In this document: in pieces, positions 27,235 to 35,147 of the stretch
Layout of the letters: each line of letters opens with the position of its first letter
How positions within the stretch are numbered: position 1 is the stretch's first letter
From: an uncultured Bacteroidales bacterium
GTDB taxonomy: Bacteria; Bacteroidota; Bacteroidia; Bacteroidales; UBA932
NCBI GenBank assembly: GCA_900316525.1
Contig: ONDF01000012.1
Coordinates: forward strand, 1 to 64,000
Length of the DNA: 64,000 bases
Direction: 5' to 3'
Notes under the pieces: model-generated
The model's input: the letters and a program-made list of their open reading frames with translations, nothing else
The model's database searches: none
Told to the model about the DNA's origin: nothing
Position numbers and translations under genes: made by a program

Positions 27235-28884
27235 CTATCGGTTGTCAAAAGGGTTCCAACGGATGCCGTCCTGCGCCTGGTACATCACCTTCTCGAAGGT
27301 GTACTCGGCGGCCTGCTTCGCGGTGAGGGTGTGCGCCCATTTCACGCGCGGGCCGCGTGCGCCGGGGCCGACATTCTGATATTCAGCGTAGTAGGAGTTC
27401 TTCTTGGTATTGGGTTTCCCTTCCTTCTCCCAGTCGTGCCAGCCGTCCGCGACGATGTGCGGGCCCAGCTCGCAGCCGATGAACACGGTCTTCGCATAGG
27501 CGCCCCAGGGACGGCCCAGGTAGCACTTGTCGATGCCGGGAGCGGCCGTCAGCTTGCAGTTCTTGAACACGTAGCCGTACTTCTGGCCCTGGAGGGTGGA
27601 AGCGGCGGTCACGTAGCTGTTCTTCTTGCTATGGATGTGGCAGTTCTCGAAATAGGCAATGCTGGGACCGAAGATGAAGTCCGTCGTGCCCTCAATGTAG
27701 CAGTCCAGGAAAAAGTTCCGCTTGATGCCGCCTTCCTTGCCGAAACGCCCGTAGGTATAGAGGGTGTCCTGATTGCCGATGAAGCGGCAGCGGTGGAAGA
27801 AGAGGAAGTCGCCGTCGGTGAACACCGCCACGGCCTGGCCGATTTCCTTGCCCTCCCCCGCCGTGTTCTCGAAGGTGATGTCCTCGAAGGTCACGTAGCT
27901 GGAGTGGATGTAGATGCTGGCGCTGCCGGAAGTGCCCACCTTGAAGTCGTTGTCCGGCCACAGTTGCTGCGCATAGCGGTCGTAGGTGAGGATGGTCTTG
28001 TCCGCGCCCTGGCCCATGATCTTCATCCGGAACTTGGTGTGCGGGATGTCGATGGCCTCCTTGTAGGTGCCGGCCTTGATGAGGATGGTCGTGATCTTGT
28101 CGTGGCTGTAGTTCGGAACCGCATTGATCGCGTCCTGGACCTTCATGTAGTCGCCGTGGCCGGTCTGGTCCACGACGATGTCGTACCGCACGAGATGCTC
28201 GCCGATCGCGGGAACCTGCTTCTTGAGAGCCTCGCAGACGATTTCCGTCACCTTGCGCGCCCCGCAGGCGACCGTATGGGTATTGTCGTCCTTGCCGGTG
28301 GAGATCATGAAATAGGCCTTGGAGGCCTCGTCGCCGATGCTTTCGATCCAGTCCAGGGTAGGCGTGGTGATGTCCAGGAGCGTCACGCCCATCTCCTCGG
28401 CCACCTGCTTCATCGCGGCGGGATAGTCGGTGTGGCAGTTGCGGTCCAGCTTGCCGTTCTTGAACCAGCGGCGGGCCACCGGGGTGAGGAGGATCGGCGT
28501 CGCGCCCTTTTCGCGGGCGCCGCGGATGAAGGTCCGGAGATTGTCCTGGTAGGCGCCGAAAGCGGGCGCATAGCGCTCAGGGTCGTCGGCCTTGGAATCG
28601 TTGTGGCCGAACTGGATGAACACATAGTCCCCGGGCTGGAGCGCGTACTCGACGATGTCCCAGAGGCCCTTGTCGATGAAGCTCTTCGTGCTGCGGCCGT
28701 TCTGCGCGTAGTTGACGACCCGGAAAGTGTCGTCCACGAAGTTCGGGAACATCATGCCCCAGCCGCGCTCGAGCTTGCCGTCGGAGAGGTCTTTCTCCGC
28801 CATGGTGGAATCGCCCATCAGGTGGATGGTCGTGAAGGAGCTGGCGACGAGCCAGACAGCGACGAGATAGAGGATCCTTTTCAT
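27235..28884 (-). CDS. CE12-CE8 bifunctional pectin esterase
   Basis: A 549-aa exported enzyme with two esterase domains. The N-terminal SGNH hydrolase (about 20-235) has GDSTMAE (catalytic Ser), QNGRS, FGHND and DDNTHT (Asp and His), typical of CE12 rhamnogalacturonan acetylesterases. The C-terminal beta-helix (about 238-549) is CE8 with GQAVAVF, NQDTLYT, TTDFIFG and YLGRPWG, all intact. One chain should thus remove acetyl and methyl groups. The start at 28884 overlaps the GH28 stop (ATGA); the frame extending to 29601 merely reads through GH28 out of frame. Confidence 0.92.
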   Translation of the reverse strand: MKRILYLVAVWLVASSFTTIHLMGDSTMAEKDLSDGKLERGWGMMFPNFVDDTFRVVNYAQNGRSTKSFIDKGLWDIVEYALQPGDYVFIQFGHNDSKADDPERYAPAFGAYQDNLRTFIRGAREKGATPILLTPVARRWFKNGKLDRNCHTDYPAAMKQVAEEMGVTLLDITTPTLDWIESIGDEASKAYFMISTGKDDNTHTVACGARKVTEIVCEALKKQVPAIGEHLVRYDIVVDQTGHGDYMKVQDAINAVPNYSHDKITTILIKAGTYKEAIDIPHTKFRMKIMGQGADKTILTYDRYAQQLWPDNDFKVGTSGSASIYIHSSYVTFEDITFENTAGEGKEIGQAVAVFTDGDFLFFHRCRFIGNQDTLYTYGRFGKEGGIKRNFFLDCYIEGTTDFIFGPSIAYFENCHIHSKKNSYVTAASTLQGQKYGYVFKNCKLTAAPGIDKCYLGRPWGAYAKTVFIGCELGPHIVADGWHDWEKEGKPNTKKNSYYAEYQNVGPGARGPRVKWAHTLTAKQAAEYTFEKVMYQAQDGIRWNPFDNR

Positions 28885-30344
28885 AACTTGGTACCGTTGA
28901 CAATGACGTTCTCGAAGTTGACGTTCTCGTAATAATGGGTTTCCACGCCCTTGTCGGCGGTGAAGTTGCTGTTCCGGATGGTCAGGTTGCGGACGGGCAT
29001 CTCCGGGAGACCATTGACGAACACCGCCTGCTTCGCGCCTGCGCACGTGATATCGGAGAAGTAAAAGTCGCGGAACTCCGGCGTGGTCTCGTCGACCGGC
29101 TGGATGTCGCTTTCGCCGTCCTTGGACATCTCTGAGGCGGAGACGCCCATATAATACAGGTTGAAGATGACGCCGTAGGTGACGATGTCCTTCATATAGA
29201 TGTGGTCGCACCAGATGTCCTTCACCACGCCGCCGCGGCCGCGGGCGCTCTTGAAGCGCAGGCCCACGTCCGTGCCGATGAAACGGCAGTTGGAGACGCG
29301 GATGTTCTCCACGCCGCCGGACATTTCGCTGCCCACCACGAAACCGCCGTGGCCGTGGTAGACGGTGCAGTCGTCGATGATGAGGTTGCGGCACTTCTTC
29401 CCGTGGTTGCGGCCGTCGGCGTCCTTGCCGGACTTGATGCAGATGGCGTCGTCGCCCACGTCGAAGGAGGAGCCGGTGAGGATCACATTCTCGCAGGCGT
29501 CGATGTCGATGCCGTCGCCGTTGGTGGAGAAATGCGGGTTCCGGACGATGATGTCCTGGATCACGACATCCTTGCAGTACAGCGGATGGAGGTTCCAGCA
29601 CGGGGAGTTCTGGAAGGTGCAGTCCTTCAGCAGAACGCGCTCGCAGTTACGGAAGGACAGCAGCACGGGACGGAGGAATGTCTTGATTTCCTGCTCGTCC
29701 AGGGAAGGATCCTGGTAATTGAGCGAGCCCGCGGTGGCGCGCGCCTTCGCGTATCCTTCGTCCGGGAACCAGGTCTTGCCGTCCTCCGGAATGTAACCGC
29801 CGCGCTTGAGGATCTCTTTCCACTGGTCGTCGGAGACCTTGCGGCGCTTGACCTCGCGCCAGTATTCTCCGCTGCCGTCGAAGATGCCGCCGCCGGTGAT
29901 GGCGATGTCATGCGCGCCGGTGGCGTTGAGAGGAGACACGCAGCGACGCACATCCAGGCCCTCGAAGTTCGTGTCGATGATGGGATACAGGTCCTGGTCC
30001 GGGTCGAAGACGACGATGGCGTCCTTGTCCACGGACAGCTCGATGTGGCTCTTGAGCTCGATGGGGCCGGTGCGCCAGACGCCGGCGGGAACCACGAGGC
30101 GTCCCCCGCCCTTCTGCACGAGCGCGTCGATCGCGGCCGCGAAGGCGTCTGTGTTCATCGCCACGCCGTCGCCGACGCCGCCGAAGTCCGTCAGGACGAC
30201 GGAGCGATTAGGGATGGACGGCAGTTCAACCCGAGGCATATCGAAGGGAAGTCCCTCATACAGAGCGGCGAATTCATCTTTCTGTTTCCCTTGGCAGGCC
30301 ACGGCCAGGGCCAGGATCGGAAGGAGGAAGAAGCGTGCTTTCAT
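28881..30344 (-). CDS. GH28 polygalacturonase lipoprotein
   Basis: A 487-aa exported hydrolase of galacturonan or rhamnogalacturonan with a right-handed beta-helix. Lipobox Cys17 (ALAVACQGK). The catalytic Asp residues are in NGDGIDID (about 276) and DDAICIKSG (about 297), followed by GHGGFVVGSE (about 331) and RFKSARGRGG (about 362), the complete GH28 set. It is the first gene of the pectin operon, 24 nt from the -7 box at 30368-30375, and lies under the paired operator upstream. Confidence 0.94.
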   Translation of the reverse strand: MKARFFLLPILALAVACQGKQKDEFAALYEGLPFDMPRVELPSIPNRSVVLTDFGGVGDGVAMNTDAFAAAIDALVQKGGGRLVVPAGVWRTGPIELKSHIELSVDKDAIVVFDPDQDLYPIIDTNFEGLDVRRCVSPLNATGAHDIAITGGGIFDGSGEYWREVKRRKVSDDQWKEILKRGGYIPEDGKTWFPDEGYAKARATAGSLNYQDPSLDEQEIKTFLRPVLLSFRNCERVLLKDCTFQNSPCWNLHPLYCKDVVIQDIIVRNPHFSTNGDGIDIDACENVILTGSSFDVGDDAICIKSGKDADGRNHGKKCRNLIIDDCTVYHGHGGFVVGSEMSGGVENIRVSNCRFIGTDVGLRFKSARGRGGVVKDIWCDHIYMKDIVTYGVIFNLYYMGVSASEMSKDGESDIQPVDETTPEFRDFYFSDITCAGAKQAVFVNGLPEMPVRNLTIRNSNFTADKGVETHYYENVNFENVIVNGTKL

Positions 30345-30367
30345 CTGTGGTTACTTTTCAACGGCTA

Positions 30368-30375
30368 CAAATATA
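30368..30375 (-). promoter_or_regulatory. -7 element of the pectin operon promoter
   Basis: TATATTTG on the minus strand (30375 to 30368) is a perfect TAnnTTTG -7 box, 24 nt from the GH28 ATG. No clear TTG is found at the expected -33 spacing; that place is taken by the left arm of the inverted operator, which suggests a regulator-dependent or repressed promoter. Confidence 0.7.
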
Positions 30376-30392
30376 GAAACTTTTTTTCAATT

Positions 30393-30464
30393 CCGTGCAC
30401 GGTAACGGAATTATTTTTCAACATCTTATGTTAATAACGTTCAGCACATCCGTTACCGTGCACG
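30393..30464. promoter_or_regulatory. Paired LacI-type operators (16-bp inverted arms)
   Basis: CGTGCACGGTAACGGA (30394-30409) and its exact inverse (30449-30464) face each other across 39 bp. Each arm contains a GTGCAC palindrome core, as LacI-family operators do, and the two cores are 63 bp apart (six turns at 10.5 bp per turn), which would allow looping. The left arm covers the -33 region of the GH28 operon; the right arm is just upstream of the promoter of the divergent LacI-type gene, its likely binder. Confidence 0.72.
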
Positions 30465-30480
30465 ATTTTTCCGATTTTTC

Positions 30481-30511
30481 TTGGAAAGTCAAATTATTAT
30501 TCGCAGATTTG
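30481..30511 (+). promoter_or_regulatory. Promoter of the divergent LacI-type regulator
   Basis: TTG at 30481-30483, a 20-nt spacer and CAGATTTG (30504-30511, one mismatch to TAnnTTTG) fit the Bacteroidota promoter. The ATG at 30527 follows within 16 nt, so the leader is very short. Confidence 0.5.
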
Positions 30512-30526
30512 CGAGCGGAAACCACT

Positions 30527-31579
30527 ATGGCACAGAACGAAAAGATCACCATCAACGACATCGCCCGTCGCACCGGCCTCTCCAAGGGAACGGTGGACCG
30601 CGTGCTGCATAACCGCGGCGAAGTCTCGCGCAAGAGCTATGACCGGGTGATGGAAGTGATCCGGGAACTGGGCTACGAACCCAACGTGTACGCTTCCCTC
30701 CTCGCGAAGGGCAAGAAGCACCTCGTGGCCGTCCTCATTCCCGCCAGCGAGCCGGGCTCCTTCTGGGAGCTGGCCGCTTCCGGCATCGGCCGGGGTGTCG
30801 ATTCGATGACCGCCGCCGGCGTGGAAGCCGTTCCGTTCCCCTACGACCAGTACGACATCGAATCGTTCCGCGCCGCCTGCGCCAAAGTGCTCGAGGCCGA
30901 GCCCTCAGGCGTCGTCCTCGCTCCCCTCTTCCAGGGTGAGACAGAGGTTTTCACCGGAAAACTGGCCGAAAGCGGTATCCCCTACTGCTTTATCGATTCA
31001 AGACCCGACTCGAACGGCTATCTGGCCTATTTCGGCATGCCGCTATACAAGAGCGGTTACTTGTGCGCGGACCAGCTCACGCGCGAGCGGAACATCCGCG
31101 GCGCCCTGATCGTCCGGGTCCGCCGCGACCGCTACCAGCAGTCGGATCCCACCGTGAACCGCCGCGCAGGCTTCCTGGACTATATGCTGGAGAATGCCCC
31201 CGACTGCAAAATCGACAACGTGTTCGTGGACCCGAACGACCCGGATGGCATCTACACCACCCTGGACGGGTATTTTTCGGAGCATCCGGAGGTGCGGCAC
31301 ATCGTGATGTTCAACTCCCGCATCCACCTCCTAGTCCCGTGGCTCGCCGCGCATCCGGACCCGGATCGCCGCGTGGTGGGATTCGACAACCTGAAAGCGA
31401 ACATGGACGCCCTGCGGGACGGCACCGTCTCCGTCCTCATCGGCCAGCGGCCCGACGAGCAGGTCCGCCTCGCCATCGAGGCCCTCGCCGAGCACGCCCT
31501 GCTGGGCAAAGTTCCCCCGCGCAAGGATCACTTCATGCATATGGACATCCTCACGCGCTACAACGTGGAGGATTACTAG
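30527..31579 (+). CDS. LacI-family transcriptional regulator (pectin operon)
   Basis: A 350-aa regulator with an N-terminal HTH (ITINDIARRTGLSKGTVDRVLHNR, with the tight-turn and recognition helix) and a periplasmic-binding-protein-like effector domain (about 65-345). The HTH carries VDRVLHNRGEVS rather than the commoner VSRALSG. The start at 30527 gives the standard LacI N-terminus. It is divergent from the 25-kb pectin operon with a 16-bp inverted operator between them, so it most likely senses a pectin-derived sugar acid. Its stop codon overlaps the convergent GH43-CE15 stop in the shared CTAG at 31576-31579. Confidence 0.88.
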   Translation: MAQNEKITINDIARRTGLSKGTVDRVLHNRGEVSRKSYDRVMEVIRELGYEPNVYASLLAKGKKHLVAVLIPASEPGSFWELAASGIGRGVDSMTAAGVEAVPFPYDQYDIESFRAACAKVLEAEPSGVVLAPLFQGETEVFTGKLAESGIPYCFIDSRPDSNGYLAYFGMPLYKSGYLCADQLTRERNIRGALIVRVRRDRYQQSDPTVNRRAGFLDYMLENAPDCKIDNVFVDPNDPDGIYTTLDGYFSEHPEVRHIVMFNSRIHLLVPWLAAHPDPDRRVVGFDNLKANMDALRDGTVSVLIGQRPDEQVRLAIEALAEHALLGKVPPRKDHFMHMDILTRYNVEDY

Positions 31580-34419
31580 AGATTCTTGTCCGCGAAATCC
31601 AGATACTGCAGCCAGTCGTATAGCAGGATCTCGTGCCGGCCGGCACGGATGTGATAGCCGTTGCGGCCCTTGGTGACGGGCTGTTCCACGGCCGGCCATT
31701 CTGAAGGCGCAAAACCCTCATAGCCATACAGTCGATAGACCGGGGCGGCATTCGCCAGGCCCAGGAATTCGCCGTGCGGGTCGGACCAGCGGTCCTCGCT
31801 GCCGCTTTCCACATAGAGAGGTCGCGGCGCGATAAGGGCCAGCAGTTCGTGCTGGTCGAAAGGAAGCATGGACTCGTTGTCTCCGTACTTGTGGAAATTC
31901 TCGCAGAACCAGTACGGGAAATGCGTGTTGATGCGGCGGACGGTTTCGCCGAAGCGGCGGCGGGAAAGGGCCGCTCCCCCGCAGCCGGAGGCGTTGGAGA
32001 CGACCATCGCGAAGCGGGTGTCGCGGGCGCCGGCCCAGACCGCCGCCTTGCCCATCCGGGAATGGCCGAAGACCGCCACGCGGGCGGCGTCGACCTCGGC
32101 GTCCACCTCTAGATAGTCCAGGGCGCGGGACAGGCCCCAGCCCCAGGCGGCGAGGGCGCCCCAGGTGTAACCGTCATAGTTCAAGCGGATTCCGGGATAG
32201 CCGTCCGCATCGGGGACGACATCCTCGCAGCAGAAGGTCGCCACGGCGTAGCCCCGTTCCAGGATCTCCCGGAGCGGCCAGCGCTGCTGCTGGGAGCCGC
32301 GGGGATTCACCGTAAAATCCTTCCGGTACCGGACCGAATCCGGCAGGAAGATGCCGGGGTCCGTGCTGATGGTATGGTTCCCAAAGAAATTGACGCCCAA
32401 AAAGGCCGGCGCCGGGCCTTTCCGACGGTTCGGAATGTACAGCAGAAGGTCCTCGTAGGCCGATTCCTCGCTGTCGAAGAAGATCCGCACCTGCCGCCGG
32501 GTGGCCAGGCCGTCCAAGGCGGCAGGGTCGTTGTCGCGCACCTGGAAATGCAGGCCCACCGGCTTACCCGGAACGCTGCCGTACATCTCCTCCTCGAACA
32601 GTTTCACCAATTCGGGACGACGCTTCTTCTCCCAGTCCTTCACGGTGCGGGTTCCGGCCAGCAGGTCCGGTAGCGTAAAGGACGGGACCTTCTCTTCGTC
32701 ATAAAGAAAGCCCTCCAGCGGGTCGAAGGCCGGCTTGACGACGAGGTCCGTCACGTCCACCCAGCCGGAATCGTTCTTGGCCGCGAACCGGTTGCACCAG
32801 AAGCCGAACTTCGCGCCCACCCACAGCTCGGGCTGCGCAAAGAAGCTTCCTTCCACCTTCGTAAACCGCTTTCCATCAAGACTGTAGCTGAACCGGCAGA
32901 CGGCGTCGGGGACATTCCCCTCCACCGCCTTCGCCCGGACGTCCAGTTCCACCCAGACGACGACTTCGGGCACATCGGGATAGCTCACCAGCGGAACATT
33001 CTTCGACTCCCGACTATGCGGGAGCGGTTCGTACCGATAGGGCAGCACAGCCAGCTCCCGGACGGTCTCAGCCGCGCCCTCATTGGCCTTTAGGCATTCG
33101 ACATAGTCCAGGACGGCGCCCTTTCCGGTATCGGTCAGGCGCAAGCCGGCGTAATCGTTCCCCATCACGGCGAAACCGGCCTGCTCGCCCCGCTCCTTGA
33201 GCTGCGGGTTCGGCCGGAAAGCGAGCTTCGCCCGGACGGTGAACCGCTCGGCCGGGAACTTCTGCGCCAGGAAATTCGGGCAATCCCACAGGCTCCGGTA
33301 GGGCCAGGTCTGCTGCACCGAATACAGCCGTACGCCGTCCTGCAACGCATAATGCCAATACGGCGACGGCAACGCCGGATACTGCCATTCCAGGCCGATG
33401 CCGTAGGGTTTGTAACCCTTCTTGTCATTTCGAGCGGAGGCGGAGCCGGAGTCGAGAAATCTAAAGTCCCCCACCGGCTGCCCCACGCCGTCCCCGTCGG
33501 GATCCACGCCGATGAGCGGCCAGCCATCGGCCTGCCAGGTCATCGGCTGGAGGTGCAGGATGCGCCCGTAGGCGCCCTTGTCCTGGAAATGGAGGAACCA
33601 GTCCTCCCCTTCCGGCGTATCCACCCAGGCGCCCTGATGCGGGCCGTTGATGGTACCCGGCGCCCAGGCCATCACGATGCGCTCCTCGTAGGGGCCGAAC
33701 GGGTTGTCGGCCCGCAGGACCGTCTGCCAGCCCGTGGCCACGCCGCCGGCCGGCGAGAAGATGTAATACTTCCCGTCCCGCTTGTAGAACTTCGTCCCTT
33801 CGATGGTCGGCTGGCTCAGATGCCCGTCATACACGATGCGGGAAGGGCCGAGGAGGCGCGTCCCGTCCGGCGCCATCGGCGCGACGAACAGGATGCTCTT
33901 GTTCCCCGCCCGGGAACCCGCGCAACCGTGTGACAGATAAGCCTTTCCATCTTCATCCCAGAAAGGGCAAGGGTCGATGAACCCCTTCTCCCGGACCACC
34001 CACACGGGCGGTTCCCATGGGCCTGCCGGATCCTGCGTCCGCACCATGAAGATGCCCCGGTCCGGATCGCCCACATAGATGTAGTACCAGCCTTCGTGGA
34101 ACCGGATGGCCGGCGCCCACACGGCTTTGCCGTGGTGCACCACCGTCCGGAAATCGTTCTCCGGACCTTCCCAGCCGGCGCCGGGGTACTCCGTGAGCGC
34201 CGCGCCCACGAGCTCCCAGTTCACCAAATCCCGCGAATGCAGGATGGGCAGGCCCGGGAAGCAGTTGAACGACGACGCCGTCATCCAATAGTCCTCCCCC
34301 ACCCGGCACACGTCCGGATCGGAATAATCGGCATGCAGCACCGGATTCTGATACCGGAACTGGGCAAAAAGGCCGCCGCTTACGAGCACGGCGGCCAGGA
34401 GAGAGAGGATTCGTTTCAT
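31576..34419 (-). CDS. GH43 glycosidase fused to CE15-like esterase
   Basis: A 947-aa exported protein (signal peptide ending near FAQ, residue 20). The N-terminal five-bladed beta-propeller (about 22-320) is GH43: YSDPDVCR (base Asp), GFIDPCPFW (pKa-modulating Asp) and PTIEGTKFY (acid Glu). A concanavalin-like beta-sandwich (about 330-560) follows. The last ~380 residues form an alpha/beta hydrolase with FGHSRMGKAAVWAGA, the serine elbow of CE15 glucuronoyl esterases, and late acidic and His residues. A related role as a methyl esterase on pectic glucuronate or galacturonate is possible. It ends the lacI-kdgK-eda operon. Confidence 0.85.
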   Translation of the reverse strand: MKRILSLLAAVLVSGGLFAQFRYQNPVLHADYSDPDVCRVGEDYWMTASSFNCFPGLPILHSRDLVNWELVGAALTEYPGAGWEGPENDFRTVVHHGKAVWAPAIRFHEGWYYIYVGDPDRGIFMVRTQDPAGPWEPPVWVVREKGFIDPCPFWDEDGKAYLSHGCAGSRAGNKSILFVAPMAPDGTRLLGPSRIVYDGHLSQPTIEGTKFYKRDGKYYIFSPAGGVATGWQTVLRADNPFGPYEERIVMAWAPGTINGPHQGAWVDTPEGEDWFLHFQDKGAYGRILHLQPMTWQADGWPLIGVDPDGDGVGQPVGDFRFLDSGSASARNDKKGYKPYGIGLEWQYPALPSPYWHYALQDGVRLYSVQQTWPYRSLWDCPNFLAQKFPAERFTVRAKLAFRPNPQLKERGEQAGFAVMGNDYAGLRLTDTGKGAVLDYVECLKANEGAAETVRELAVLPYRYEPLPHSRESKNVPLVSYPDVPEVVVWVELDVRAKAVEGNVPDAVCRFSYSLDGKRFTKVEGSFFAQPELWVGAKFGFWCNRFAAKNDSGWVDVTDLVVKPAFDPLEGFLYDEEKVPSFTLPDLLAGTRTVKDWEKKRRPELVKLFEEEMYGSVPGKPVGLHFQVRDNDPAALDGLATRRQVRIFFDSEESAYEDLLLYIPNRRKGPAPAFLGVNFFGNHTISTDPGIFLPDSVRYRKDFTVNPRGSQQQRWPLREILERGYAVATFCCEDVVPDADGYPGIRLNYDGYTWGALAAWGWGLSRALDYLEVDAEVDAARVAVFGHSRMGKAAVWAGARDTRFAMVVSNASGCGGAALSRRRFGETVRRINTHFPYWFCENFHKYGDNESMLPFDQHELLALIAPRPLYVESGSEDRWSDPHGEFLGLANAAPVYRLYGYEGFAPSEWPAVEQPVTKGRNGYHIRAGRHEILLYDWLQYLDFADKNL

Positions 34420-34421
34420 AC

Positions 34422-35084
34422 TTACGCCTTAAACCAGTCGAGGCACTTCGCGCAGAGGGCGGAGACGGAGGCCCAGTCGCCGGCCTTGATGACCTCCTTC
34501 GGGAAGAGCTTGGAGCCCATGCCCACGGCGGTGACGCCGGACTTGGCCCAGGCCGTGAGGTTCTCCTCGGTGGGTTCCACCGCGCCGGTGCACATGATCA
34601 TCGCCCACGGCAGCGGGCCGAGGACGTTCTTCACGAACGCAGGACCGCCCACGGTGCCGGCCGGGAACACCTTCACCAGGTCGCAGCCCAGCTCCATCGC
34701 ATGGACAATCTCCGTCACGGTGCCGCAGCCAGGGCTGTACGGCACGCCACGGCGATTGCAAATCGGGGCCACCTCGTCCACCAGGCACGGCGACACGATG
34801 AAATCCGCGCCCAGCTGCATATACAGCGCAGCCGTCGGTGCATCGAGAATCGTCCCGGCGCCGAACGCCATTTCCGGACACTCCGCCCGCACAAAGGAAA
34901 TCACCTCCTTGAACACCCGATGGGCGCCGTCGCCCCGGTTCGTGAACTCGAACGCGCGGATCCCGCCGTCATAGCAAGCCTTGACCACCTTCTTGGTCAA
35001 TTCCACATCCGCATTGTAAAACACAGGTACTATTCCAGTACCCCTGATGATACTGATGGTATCAATCTTTCTGAATTTCGACAT
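34422..35084 (-). CDS. eda: KDPG aldolase
   Basis: A 220-aa class I aldolase that splits 2-keto-3-deoxy-6-phosphogluconate into pyruvate and glyceraldehyde-3-phosphate; the family also acts on 4-hydroxy-2-oxoglutarate. RGTGIVPVF, the Glu in AFEFTNRG and the Schiff-base Lys in DLVKVFPAG are present. Typical length. It follows kdgK after 63 nt containing a stem-loop and precedes the GH43-CE15 gene by 2 nt. Confidence 0.93.
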   Translation of the reverse strand: MSKFRKIDTISIIRGTGIVPVFYNADVELTKKVVKACYDGGIRAFEFTNRGDGAHRVFKEVISFVRAECPEMAFGAGTILDAPTAALYMQLGADFIVSPCLVDEVAPICNRRGVPYSPGCGTVTEIVHAMELGCDLVKVFPAGTVGGPAFVKNVLGPLPWAMIMCTGAVEPTEENLTAWAKSGVTAVGMGSKLFPKEVIKAGDWASVSALCAKCLDWFKA

Positions 35085-35099
35085 ATTTCTACTTGTTGA

Positions 35100-35143
35100 G
35101 TGCTGATGGCGTATATGGAGTGTCGGAATGGAGCCATCAGCAC
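35100..35143 (-). promoter_or_regulatory. Perfect 11-bp stem-loop between kdgK and eda
   Basis: GTGCTGATGGC (35100-35110) and GCCATCAGCAC (35133-35143) are exact inverses with a 22-nt loop. The structure fills most of the 63-nt gap between kdgK and eda. It has no T-tract, so it is more likely a processing or stability element, or a regulator-binding site, than a terminator. Confidence 0.4.
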
Positions 35144-35147
35144 GGAG

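Noticed and set aside
27235..29601. A 788-aa frame extending the CE12-CE8 gene upstream
   Set aside because: The upstream 239 codons lie within GH28 in another frame; the signal peptide start at 28884 with ATGA overlap is clear.
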